DNA from: Dryomyza anilis
Lineage: Eukaryota > Arthropoda > Insecta > Diptera > Dryomyzidae
Length of the DNA: 64,000 bases
Reading direction: 5' to 3'
Assembly: GCA_951804985.1 (NCBI GenBank)
Contig: OX638130.1
Span: forward strand, 107,334,040 to 107,398,039
In this document: piece after piece, positions 53,256 through 64,000 of the stretch
Layout: every line of letters begins with the position of its first letter
Position numbering within the stretch: the stretch's first letter is position 1
Made by a program: the position numbers and the translations under genes
Notes under the pieces: model-generated
The model's input: only the letters and a program-made list of their open reading frames with translations
Databases searched by the model: none
What the model was told of the DNA's origin: nothing

Positions 53256-56204
53256 TCATTGAAATCTTGAATTTATGACGTTACTCTATTTTAACATTTT
53301 GAATACTGGGCTCAGTTAACCTAAAAAAAAATTACATTTTAAATTCCATATAACCAAATAATTTTCATTTAAGAAAGTTAGAAAAATCAAGAAAAAGTCA
53401 ATTTAAGTAAAAAAAAAATATTTATTTGAAATCTTAATTTTTTTTCTATAGTTTTTCTTTATAAGAAGTAAATAAATCATTAATTTAAAATCTTAAAAAA
53501 TACTAACGAAATAAAATATGACGTCTTCATTCCCAGGCTTTCTTCGGCATGTTTTAAATTTATGTAGATTAAATAATACAAATCCAAGTCAAAAAATTAA
53601 AAATGAACCAGATTATAATAGTATCGATTAACATAATCAAACTAGAAATGTTTCCGAAGAAACAGAAAATGAAGGTACTACAACCAAAAAAAAAAACTAG
53701 ATCTATGGAGGATGCCATTATACAAGGTGTGGTTTAAATGAAAACGAACAAAAAAAATATTCACAAAACCAAAAACATAATGTGACTATTATTGATCTGT
53801 AGAATTTTTGTGGTCAGACGGTATTGTCAGACAATAACGTAGATAATACGTAAAGTCATTGCGGAAAAGGTTTTTTCTTAGTTTTTTTTTTTTTTGTATT
53901 ATTTAACTTGCTAGGTTTTTGTATCTAATGTTCACAGTTTGAACTTCAGTTAGTGTTAGTTTTTTTTTTTAATATGTATTTTTTTTTTTTGTACCTACCA
54001 TAGAAAGCGATATTTTTTTGCAATTGCTCGATTTTGTCTGCTGCTTGATGTGGTCATGTTCTCATGGGAATATAGTTTTTTTTCGACTAGTTGCGACTAG
54101 TAGTATTTTAGGCGGTAAAATGGCGCCGTGGTAATAAACTTTAGCGGGTTTTTTTTGCTATTTTAAGTGCTTGAAGTTGATGTGTTGCTCACTCAAATTT
54201 AGCATGAAAAAAATAACAAACCTGACTTTGCTTTTCAACACGTCGAACTCTGGCTAATGACGACGATATCTTCCTTCCGAGCTACCTACTCAGTGTAATG
54301 ACTGCCCATTCAGCTAATGGCAGCAGCAAGCACTCTAAAGTCAAAAGAGTCGCAGTCGCAAAGAACCAGTCGTCGAAGGTTCATGTACCTTGTGTCTAGT
54401 CGTCAAGTCGTCAAGTACTCTGAAATCTATCCACAGTAATTAACATAAAAAGTATATATTTTAACCTTAACATGCTCGTTGTAATCTCGCTTGACCCGCT
54501 GATAAGCGCGTTCACAAAGAGCCTCTTCCGCCGAAAATGCTGCACGGAATGTCTATCTTTTTGTTGTTGTTGTTATAGGGGTATCCACAGGTGTATTGCT
54601 TTGTTTTGATCAGTCAATTAGTTGCGCCCATCAATTCTCGCACAATATTTGTTTTTTTTCTGATTTGTAAAATTTATGTTATGTTCTTTCTACCGAACTG
54701 TCGCGCGTTCCTCTATATTTCCCCAAAAAAAAAAATATATATTGTATATGTTTATCTGGGTTTTATATTCGAAACGGTACTTTGCCACAAGAGCCTGTTG
54801 TCAAAGCACTTTGGCTATGTTCAAAGACCCTCTTCCGTAAATATTCCCATATTTTAGCATTAACATGTTGATATTGTATCCTAAGTCCCATTGATATGTT
54901 AATATAAGGCAAACAAACATTTCATTTATTGTGCATCTCTTTCGGTTTATTGTCCGCCCCTTTTTCATCGACAGCAACTTTGATATCGACTTCGTCTTTT
55001 TCCTATATTCTATATATGCCCTATTCGAGGTGTTAAGCTGCGCATCATTATTATTTGATAATCGTTTTTAGGCATTATCAGGCCTTGCAACCTTGCAACA
55101 CTAACCAACCGTGCAGGGCAGGGCGCGCGTGCTTTTGTTGAGTTAATTTACGAAATTAATTTCTTGGATACCTTAAGTTCAGGCCACAGCATGCCTTCAA
55201 TTGGCTCCATAAATAAGTAGGCATAAATTATTAATTCATATTTATAAAATTCATTCATTGGGGTATTTTCTTGGTTCTTTTTCCAATCATGCTTCTAACC
55301 TTTTTAGAGTTTGTGATTTAAGTGGTTTAGGTTTCATTCACAACGCCAAACCCCGTTCAAGATTAATCATAAATAAAGTGTGAAAAATATTTGCCTTTTT
55401 GTTGAAGCTCACTGCCCAATCAATAAGTTATGATTAGCAGTCTTTTCTTATAAAATAAACTTAATTCATCGGTGTAAATAGCGGCCTATAGTATGTGCCC
55501 TACCATTGCCTACGAAAGACCCCCTACGGTTTTGGATCATTATCAATAAATTGTCATTTACAGATTATTTTTGGTTGGTTGAATTCAACAGAAATTCATT
55601 TTACTCTATGTAAGCAGTTGTTCATCGTTTGTAATTGAGCTGTTTTTTTTTCGAATTTTCTAATCGAGATTTCATAGTGTTTCGATTGATTTTAAATTAA
55701 GAGGTTTTGAGTTGCGCGATACTATCGACATGTCATCAAATTGTAATTGTAACATGATCAAAATGGTTATTTAAAAATGAGTTAACATTTAAAAACATAT
55801 GATATCATAGTTATTTTAATATATCTCAATAATTTCTTTTGTAAAGAAGTATCATCTTATTTCGAAAGGGTTTCCGTTTGAAAGTGATGTTCGTTTTAGT
55901 ATCTTCTATAATTTGTTTGTATTTGACAGGGATGATATTGAATATGAGTCATTATTTTTTAGTCAATATAGTCTTTATAAGCTCTTATGTCCAATTTTGT
56001 ATTTAACAATATAATGAACGTTTGGATTTAAAATATCATTGGGTATTACTTTATTCAAGATTATTACATTAAGAACTATTTAGTTAGAAATAGTGGAAAA
56101 AATCATACAGTGCAATGAATGCAATAGAAAATTTGTGCAATAAGACACATGAATGTGAAATAGATAGAAAAGTGTGTGAACATCATGGTTTCCCGTTAAG
56201 TATA
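53256..56204. other. Apparently unique DNA, no supported gene
   Basis: None of the window's repeat families are seen. 54210-54430 has balanced composition (GACGTCGAACTC-like words, GTCGTCAAGTCGTCAAGTAC) and 55080-55140 a short GC-rich patch (GTGCAGGGCAGGGCGCGCGT). The longest frame (88 codons, 54591-54857) has no recognised domain. Host intergenic or intron DNA is likely. Confidence 0.5.
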
Positions 56205-57535
56205 GAAGTTTATGGAAAGTTTATGGAAACTTCTGAAACTCAGCCATAAACAGCACATGATGGATATCTTATGAACAAAATGTATTCTCGTAAAGTATAG
56301 AAATTTGTGGAAACTTCTACATTAGAAGTTTCCACAAACTTCTATACATCCGTGACCATTTTAAAGTGATTAAGAGGATATCGTTATCTAGATTAGTTGC
56401 GCATTTTCAACCGTTCTTTTAAGTGGTGGTTTTCAATTAATTACAGGATTCAAAACCAAGTATTTGTTGAATAGTTTTATAAAGAATTTATTTTCGTAAC
56501 AGAAGTAGAAGTTTATGGAAACTTCTGAAACTCAGTCAAGAACAACACATGACGAATATCTTACGAACAAAACAGATTCTCGTAAAGTATAGAAATTTGT
56601 GGAAACTTCTACATTACAAGATTCCACAAACTTCTATACTTGAGAGACCATTTTAAAGTGATTAAGTGGATATTGTTAACTAGATTAGTTGCGCATTTTC
56701 AACCGTTCTTTTAAGTGGTGGTTTTCAATTAATTACAGGATTCAAAACCAAGTATTTTTTGAAACAGTTTTATATAGAATTTATTTACGTAACAGGAGTA
56801 GAAGTTTATGGAATCTTCTGAAACTCCGTTATAAACAACACATGATGGATATATTACGAGCAATACGGATTCTCGTAACGTATAGAAATTTGTGGAAAAT
56901 TCCACATTAGAGTTTCCACAAACTTCTATACTTGAGAGACCATTTTAAAGTGATTAAGTGGATATCGTTAACTAGATTATTTGCGCATTTTCAACCGTTT
57001 TAAGTGGTGGTTTTCAATTAATTACAAGATTCAAAACCAAGTATTTTTTGAATCAGATTTATATAGAATTTATTTACGTAACAGAATTAGAAGTTTATGG
57101 AAACTTCTGAAACTCAGTCAAGAACAACACATGACGGATATCTTACGAACAAAACGGATTCTCGTAACGTATAGAAGTTTGTGGGAAATTCCACATTAGA
57201 AGTTTCCACAAACTTCTATACTTCCGAGAGAATTTTAAAGTGATTAAGTGGATATAGTTATCTAGATTAGTTGTGCATTTTCAACCGTTGTTTTAAGTGG
57301 TTGTTCTCAATTAATTTCAGGATTCAAAACTAAGTATTTTTTGAACAGTATTATAAAGAATTTATTTTCGTACCGGGTAGAAGTTTATAGAAACTTCAGA
57401 AACTTAGTCATAAACAGCACATGATGGATATTTTACGAACAAAACGGATTCTCGTAAAGTATAAAAATTTGTGGAAACTTCCACATTAGAAGTTTTCACA
57501 AACTTCTATACTTCTGAGACTATTTTAAAGTGAAA
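56205..57535 (+). repeat. 290-bp satellite, about 4.5 units, palindrome in each
   Basis: GAAGTTTATGG starts at 56205, 56508, 56801, 57090 and 57380 (spacing 303, 293, 289, 290). Each unit runs through GAAACTCAGTCATAAAC, CACATGATGGATATCTTACG, a ~50-bp inverted repeat (TATAGAAATTTGTGGAAACT and its complement around a five-base ACATT centre), CATTTTAAAGTGATTAAGTG, GCGCATTTTCAACCGTT, GTGGTTTTCAATTAATTACA and AAAACCAAGTATTTTTTGAA. Palindromes lie at 56296-56346, 56588-56638, 56881-56930, 57169-57220 and 57459-57510. Short frames in two units (56689-56910, 56981-57199) are parallel by repetition only. Confidence 0.95.
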
Positions 57536-57668
57536 CTGTTGATAAAAACTAAAAAATGCAAGATATAAAAATAATTCATTCATAATTTATTTATAAAATT
57601 TGAATGCGATTGAAAACCTTTTTTTTTAATCGTCTTCCGAACTGAAAATTGAAAATATTTTAGAATTT

Positions 57669-57991
57669 GGGCCATTCCACACCAAATCGACCAGCGGTTG
57701 GAACTCACCTTCTTCGATTTCAATGAAATTGGAATTGATAAAGGATATTGAGACATGCACTAACCAATTTTTTTTTATTTTTTCCGATCACAACTACCAA
57801 AGATACAGTGGTTCAGTTGGAAAAAAGGGCAAAAAATCACTTTTGTATGGTTGTTCATATTTAAATATCTCTTGAACTAGAAGTTTAATGCATGTCTCGA
57901 TACCATTTATTAGTTGTCAAAATTTCATTAAAATCGAAAAGATAAAATCTAAAATTTGACTTTTTTTTGTCGATTTGGTGTAGAATGCCCC
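57669..57991. mobile_element. MITE with 20-bp-plus terminal inverted repeats
   Basis: 323 bp. The left end is GGGCCATTCCACACCAAATC and the right end, reversed, GGGGCATTCTACACCAAATC, both continuing GAC. ATTT precedes the left end and follows the right end, a possible 4-bp target duplication. It contains ATATCTCTTGAACTAG-like and TGGAAAAAAGGGCAAAAAA sequence and no coding region. Confidence 0.85.
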
Positions 57992-59640
57992 ATTTAAATT
58001 CTATTTTTCGAATATTTTTAAACATTTTTTTTTCAAATCTCATCTGAATATTTTGTGCTAATATTTATTAAACATCACGGAGCCAGTCAATTCAAGAATA
58101 ATTTTTTTAAATGACAGCCTATATAATACCCAAATTTTAAATCAGGTTAAACGTTTATTTTCAATGATATTTGAATTTTTTTCACTTTTGTTAATTATCA
58201 AAATCAAAAATTATAATAAACTCAACATTTAATGCTCTCAATAAAATTAAATATAAAAACCTTACATTTTAAAGTGTTAACATTAATTGAAATTTGAGCG
58301 AATCGTCAAGTTCCTGGGGCTTAATTTAATAACTTCATTTAAAAGGCATTTAAAATGATTTAATAGGAAAATCGTTTTCAGTAAACGGCGCATTTAAAAC
58401 ATGATTCGAGGCAAATAAAAGCGGCTCTGGTTAAGAACAACAAAAACAAGTAGTTTTTTAAGTACAAAAACATTAACAACAACAATAAAAACCGCATGTT
58501 CGCACTTTTTTTGTTGTATGGTAACTTCTCAGCATTCGACGTTTTTAGGAGGGTAACATAAAAAAAAAATCATTGTACAAACTTTGTGGTAATAACACTA
58601 GCATGTAGAAAAAACAACAATAGAGTAAAATAAAACCACAAGAAAAACAGCACAAAAACAAAATTCAGAAAATGAAACATAAAAAAACAATAAAAAAACA
58701 ACATGAAATAAAAAAAATTACATAATTGTATTCAAAACAAAAATATATAAATCTTAAAATTGAAGAAAATATTTCAACTCTATATACGAAATATATTGAA
58801 AACGCAAAATACATAAATAAAATAAACAATCAATAATATTGATTAAAAATAATCAATTTTCGATTGAACTGTTTCATTTTTTTGTCATTTGTCAAAGAGA
58901 AATTAATTCTAAATCATTTTACAAACCAAAATAATCAAAAACTAAAGAAATAAAAAATATAAAAAAAAATTCATTTAAATTTATTCCTCCATCTTTACTT
59001 ATCCACCAAACCGATATGATCAACATTACTGCACGAAAACTTATTCAAAACTATTTTAAACCTCTAACTAAAACAGAAAAAGTTTCGAATTCCGTCACTG
59101 TGAAAATTATTAGGACGTTGTATTGAAGGTGTCACGTTGTTAGATCAGGTCAATGACAACTGCACCTCAGATACAATGCTCTTTAACACTGTATTCTAGA
59201 AGTTTCGAGAAACTTCTACACAGAAATTATAACCGTTACATTTGCCATTATCTGTTTCATGCCTCAATTCTAAAAAAAAATGTTCGAAACAAAATTGTAC
59301 TGAAATTATTTGTGGAGTTGGATTTATTTTAATTCGTTTCGGTTACAATACATGATTTTACTAGCTTTTTTGCTTTCATCCATATATCGTTTACAGTCAT
59401 GTTGGGTTCTGGAAATTTCCACATACTTCTACACATAAAGAGTAGATAGTCCATGATGCTTACACACTAATTATATACCTTTCACACTCATAAGGCTTTT
59501 AGCACTGATCTTCAATGTTTCTTTCTCGCTTTTATATATAAAAATCAAAGTATTTGATAATTTAATTGCGAGTTCTTTATAATTTTTGTCAAAAAATAAA
59601 ATGTTCTGAACAAATAAAATTTGTTTATCGAAAATACATT
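57992..59640. other. A+T-rich DNA, no gene seen
   Basis: Two isolated sequences (TCTAGAAGTTTCGAGAAACTTC at 59197 region and GGAAATTTCCACATACTTCTAC at about 59412) echo the palindrome of the 290-bp satellite. Otherwise poly-A-rich and unassigned. Confidence 0.45.
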
Positions 59641-59790
59641 CACGAGAAAAAAAAACGATATCATTTCAGATAGGTTCGTTATTATCGAAAACCCTATCGT
59701 TTTCATATCATTATAGATGATCGAAAATGACAATTTGAGGTTATAAACGAAATCTTTTCGAAATCGTAAAATTATCGTTTGGTCTGCTGG
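59641..59790 (-). mobile_element. Short MITE, copy 2
   Basis: Minus-strand copy of 52408-52545. Its core (CGAAAACCCTATCGTTTTCA, TGATCGAAAATGACAATTTG on the plus strand) and both ends are conserved (CACGAGAAAAAAAAACGATA; AATTATCGTTTGGTCTGCTG). Confidence 0.75.
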
Positions 59791-59850
59791 AAATATACTA
59801 AATTTATAAATAGAAAACACATAGAATAAGTATAGTAAAAAATATTAGGT

Positions 59851-59966
59851 AGCGCGGTAAAGACAAATACTTTTCTATGGAAAGATGCTGTTAGCCACAG
59901 CTTAGATTTAAACATGGAACCTTTCGGCTCTCAGTCCAACGCACTGACCACAGAGCTACCGAAGCT
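59851..59966 (-). mobile_element. tRNA-derived SINE, head half only
   Basis: Contains the tRNA-like head (reversed AGCTTCGGTAGCTCTGTGGT, CGTTGGACTGAGAGCCGAAA) and the body up to the CTACC segment near 59850. The 3' half is missing. The B box has decayed (GTTTAAATCTAAGCTG). Confidence 0.85.
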
Positions 59967-61427
59967 AAAAGTAAGAAATATTAAAAATACAAACTTACCG
60001 ACAAAAAAAAACCACTTTAAAATTGAAATTGCAGCAAAAACTCAATGATAACAATAAAAAAAAAATCAAACAGCAAAATTAATGCCCAACGACGCCAAAG
60101 ACTTTAACTACCGAAATTGGTAATTACATGGAACCAACAACAGCAACAAAAACTGGACAACAACAAACAAAGCACAAAAAAGAGCAACTGAAATTAAAGC
60201 AGCACTCAATAATATACAGCACAGCAACAACATTTTGAAAATAAATTTTTAAGTAAAATAATAGAGCGTCGAACCAGCAGCAGCAGCAGTAACAACCATT
60301 GCAACAGCAACAAAAACAAGCAACATCAACAGCGCCAGCAGCAACTCCCCGACAACACGTGAGGCATCATGAACTTGAATTTGAATTTTTTGTTTTTATT
60401 TTTTGTGCACTTTTTTTCAGCACAAAGTCTGCGGCGAACTTGCGCTTGAAATTTTGGTTTTTCTTGTTGTTGGTAGTTGGCAGTTGGTCTTAAGACGACA
60501 GCAACATGTTGTTACCAGCGCATATTTTGTTGGCTTAGATTTGCAGTTGGGTTTTATTTTTAATTTTTTTTTGTATTTTATTTTATTTGTATGCTTTTTT
60601 TTGGATTGAGTTGCCAACATCAAGCTTAGGTTTGTTTACAATTTTATTTTATGAATGTTTTAGTTTTTTTTTTATTTATTATTTTTTATTTGTTTTTGTT
60701 TTTATTATAGTTGTTGTAGTCGTAGTTGACACTTTGTCACATAGCTTTTGCTGACTGACAAATGTTCCAACTGGATTTTGACTCGAGTTTTGATGATCTT
60801 TTACTGAATAAGACAACATTTTGATGTATTTTTTTTTTTTGTAATCTGTTTAACCGCACTTCTGTTAAAATTATGAATTAGCCTCGGTATTATGTAAGCC
60901 GACCATGTGTTTCAATAGTTTATACGCGCGAAAAGTTGAAGTCACTCTCTGCCAAATTTATGCATTTCCAATATATGTAGGTCAGTCGTAACAGATTTGT
61001 AGATAATACTTAGACTTACAGAGTGTTGTATAAAAATTATATAAGAAAATATTTATTTAAAGACTTTTCGACATATATTTTTTTATAATTACTATAATTG
61101 AAATTTATTTAAATTCAAAAATTTGTATATAAATGTTAACCCCCGACAAAAAGACATCAGAAATTCCAGTAATATAATTTTTCTGAATTAAATAAAATGA
61201 AAACAACGTCAATGTGACAAGTAATATAAAATAATAAAAATTGAAATATTTTTTTTAAATAATAAAATTCTAAAGAAAGGAAATGAAACTTATAGGCTAT
61301 GTGATACCGATTTATACACGAAGTAACTCCAAACGCACGATTCGTTTTCTGTTATAAGACCGTACAAATTGGAATTTAAATTTAATATGTAGGTTCTTTA
61401 AAACATTTCGAATACAAATATCTGTAT
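59967..61427. other. No supported gene; CAA/CAG-rich patch
   Basis: 60105-60360 is rich in CAGCAACAAAAACTGG, CAGCAGCAGCAGTAACAAC and CAACATCAACAGCGCCAGC words. One + frame through 60265-60370 reads as an A/T/S/N-rich tract and meets a CACGTGAGG donor-like site at about 60358. Such tracts also occur in dipteran introns and UTRs, and no initiator or known domain is seen. The remainder is A+T-rich. Confidence 0.4.
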
Positions 61428-62200
61428 TTTTATACCCTACACCTATGAGGTACAGGGTATATTAACTTTGTGCATATATTGTAACGCCCCTTAGGAGGCG
61501 TGTCCGGTATGGAAAAGTATATATATTCTTGATCAGCATCACTACCCGAGTCCGTTTAGCCATGTCCGTCTGTCTGTCTGTCCGTCTTGCTGTCCGAATA
61601 CAGAATAACTTGACAAATACTGTTCAGAATGCGATGAAATTTCGTCTCAATATATTTTAGCCAAAAGTAGGAACTGAGTTTGAAAATGAGCCAAATCGGT
61701 CAACGGACACGCCCACCTCCCATACAAGTCACTTTTACATAACTCTTTCGGAACTAATAACTCGAAAAGTATTCAAGGTATAGTTATAAAATGTAAAACG
61801 TATTGTTAGAATTCACCTAAAAATATGTGGTCTAAAAATGGGCGTGATCCGCCCACATTTTTTTTTCATTATTTCCCGGGTTTTCATAGTCGAAAATTGA
61901 TCCGTAAATTATTAAAATCAAATCTATGAAATATTAGCCTTTCAAAATTTTAAATATAGGCGTGGTCCGCCCAATTATATTTTTCAATTTTTTTTTTAAG
62001 TTTTTTATACTTTATATAAATTTTTAATTTATGGGGATATAAGACGTAAATTTCTGATATATGAATAATTTTCTGAGGGTAAGCATTCCCACCAAAGGTG
62101 TAGGGTATTCCATAGTCGGGCCCGACCGACTATAAAAATCCGCCCCATGTGACCGAACTTACCCATGTGACCTAACTTTCCCAACTCGTTTTTTTTTTTA
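61428..62200 (+). mobile_element. mini-me-type element, full length, subfamily 1
   Basis: Same layout as 20484-21355 and very similar to it, with a short GTCY tract (61566-61600, one TTGCTGTC) and a ~50-bp deletion near 62085 compared with that copy (the ATTAAAAATTTAAAATTAAG-type segment is missing). Ends CTAACTTTCCCAACTCGTTT followed by a T run. Confidence 0.88.
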
Positions 62201-62819
62201 AATTGTTAACAATGTATGAAATCGTATTTTAAAAAATAATTTTCTATATGAGGCAATCTTTTTCAAATCGAACACGAAATATTTTTGACACTTTGGATTT
62301 GCTTCAATTTTTTTTTATGGATTGTTTATTGAAATTAAGCCCACCCATATATTTTTTTTTGCTTTTTGTCAATAGGTTTGAAAATATAGGGTGTTTAAAA
62401 AATGAAAATATGACGCATGGACCTTTTTTAAAAATTATATAACTTTGTATCTGTGCATCGTATCGCGTCAAGTTTGGTCTCATTTTGAAGGTAATAGAAT
62501 TTTATCTATTGCCCTATACATATTTATATATTCTTAATTATCATGTAAATATTATAAGCAATTAAAATGTTTAAGGACATTTTACTTAACGAGAGGTATT
62601 TTTAATTTAATTAAAACTATCATTTTCCTCGTTAAATTCTATATAAAGAACATTCTTTTGTTGGTTGTTGCGTGGTCATTTGTGCACATCTTTATGAAAA
62701 CCATTTTTGTGTTCAAAGGACTGTGCGCATAAGCTGCTTTTTTATGTGTTTTGGCTAAAGCATCGTTTTGATTTATCAGTATAATTACCTAACACCTTGA
62801 TCAGCTTATTGCCCACCCA
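62201..62819. other. A+T-rich DNA, no gene seen
   Basis: A segment near 62388-62500 (AGGGTGTTTAAAAAATGAAA, GCATGGACC, GTGCATCGTATCGCGTCAAG) is GC-richer than its flanks but not repeated here. Confidence 0.4.
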
Positions 62820-62823
62820 ATGT

Positions 62824-62897
62824 AGTCGGTTCTCCCAACTGCTAAGTCGGTTCTCCCAACTGCTAAGTCGGTTCTCCCAACTGCTAAGTCGGTTCTT
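62824..62897 (+). repeat. 21-bp tandem array, three exact units plus one partial
   Basis: Unit AGTCGGTTCTCCCAACTGCTA repeated head to tail without change and a fourth, broken copy (AGTCGGTTCTTACAAC). GC-rich against its surroundings. The L-L-S-R-F-S-Q open frame is a by-product. Confidence 0.97.
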
Positions 62898-64000
62898 ACA
62901 ACCAAAACTAAAAAAAAATGTAACATCATACCAAAAAGGATTTAATTTAATTTTTAATCGTAAAAGATCAGTAAACAGGTAAATAAATAAAAATAAACAA
63001 AAAAGTTATCATCTAATTGGTATATTATTAAACATAATTATAGTAAATGTTAGTGTAATTGTGCGATCATTGAACCAGGCAACTTGTATCCTCGCATTTA
63101 AATTTAAACTATAAAAATCAATAGTATAAGTGTGAAATAAAGCATTGACTATCCAAAATCCTTTTTATAGTGTGTAAAACTACGAAAAACCTAAGTATAA
63201 TTTTGCTAAGAAAACATCAATTTATTAATTTTTAATCTTTAAAAATATGATACCATTTGTTTTAATTTTTAAATCTGAAAAATATGGGCGTTAATATTTA
63301 CGAATTTATAGACACAGAGCTCAAACTATTCGGTCACAGCCTAAAAATATTGAAAAAAATAATGTTTAATAAAAAAAAAAATATATTTTTAATAAAATAT
63401 TAATAAACCAACTAATATCCTCTAGTTTATAGTGGAAATATTCCATAAACAGAAAAAATATTGTACATATATATAACAATTGATATTAATTGCAAAGAAA
63501 ATCGTATTCCAATTAAAAATATGAATGTATTTACTAATTAATTAATTGTATTTACACATTTTTTAATTAAAATATTAATAGGAATAAATTTAATATAATT
63601 TCAAAACAAATAAATCATTAATAGTTAATAGTATTAACTATTAACTATTAGTTAATAGTATTAACTACTTTTATTTATTACTTTTGATTTATTAATTTTA
63701 AATGCAACTCTGTTTTTTTTTCTTCTGGATTTCATTTTGTTTTTGTGCGTCGGCGTCGTTCAGTTTCTTCTAACATTATTTTCTTCTAGGTTGCTATTTT
63801 AAAACAGGATATTGCATTATTTAGTGTATGTTATGTTATTAAAGCATTAAATGGCTCAATTTTTGCTGTCAAGAATTTTAACAACCAGCTTATGATGCTC
63901 ATTTTGTTGCATATTGAATGTTTGACTCAATTAATTGGTCCACCTGTAGAAGTTGTGAAAATTGATTTCGGTAAAACATTCGTTAGAATTTTACAAAACA
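62898..64000. other. A+T-rich DNA, no gene seen
   Basis: At 63605-63665 TTAATAGTTAATAGTATTAA and its complement alternate to form a palindromic patch. Nothing else is recognised up to the window edge. Confidence 0.5.

Noticed and set aside
56689..57199. Two similar frames that look like a duplicated gene
   Set aside because: They are the same phase of two units of the 290-bp satellite; other units break the frame.
60299..60623. Gln/Ala-rich frame at CAG/CAA repeats
   Set aside because: Three-base repeats of this kind are common in dipteran introns and untranslated regions; no domain, initiator context or conservation could be shown.

Overview
The window looks like non-coding, transposon-rich DNA from a schizophoran fly, probably a calyptrate (house fly, stable fly or blow fly type). 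The evidence is strong A+T bias, absence of any long host open reading frame, repeated elements with a (GTCY)n microsatellite core matching the dipteran mini-me type, a tRNA-derived SINE with an ATT-rich tail, a decayed rosa-type (DD41D) mariner, and Helitron-like ends. I find no host gene that I can support. The window is best read as intergenic DNA or part of a very large intron. The only convincing protein-coding remnants belong to transposons: a broken mariner transposase at 13.7-14.9 kb and two reverse transcriptase remnants of one non-LTR family at 38.6-39.2 kb and 51.6-52.25 kb.

Layout. 0-9 kb: a mariner end fragment, two Helitron-like elements carrying a 15-bp minisatellite, a third Helitron-like element carrying an A-rich array, and SINE relics. 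10-16 kb: a TA-flanked DNA element holding a possible solo LTR, a SINE, and a three-layer nest in which a CATGATC-rich MITE is split by the mariner and by a second DNA element. 16-20 kb: mostly unique DNA, then a CCCGGGATT inverted-repeat element hosting a SINE, then a 282-bp tandem duplication. 20-30.6 kb: four mini-me copies, a Helitron split by SINE and mini-me sequence, an alternating inverted-module array, and a hairpin MITE. 31-36 kb: quiet DNA, a 1.35-kb 19-bp satellite, a mini-me and a SINE. 37-48 kb: a SINE, the better-preserved retrotransposon 3' end, a complete CATGATC MITE, a second alternating inverted-module array, and tandem arrays with periods near 57, 110 and 114 bp. 50-53 kb: a degenerate minisatellite, the second retrotransposon remnant, and a SINE split by the second complete CATGATC MITE. 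56-58 kb: a 290-bp satellite with a strong palindrome in each unit, and a MITE with 20-bp-plus inverted repeats. 58-64 kb: mostly unique A+T-rich DNA, one SINE relic, one mini-me and a short 21-bp array.

Nothing here works together as a pathway. The interest lies in how the repeats are built: Helitrons with a clear 3' hairpin and CTAG end that carry minisatellites, mini-me copies showing stepwise microsatellite growth, head-to-head modular arrays at two loci, and a satellite with clustered GAAnnTTC (heat-shock-element-like) sites. All copy comparisons were made by eye within this window. Boundaries are accurate to a few bases where a terminus is quoted and to tens of bases elsewhere.
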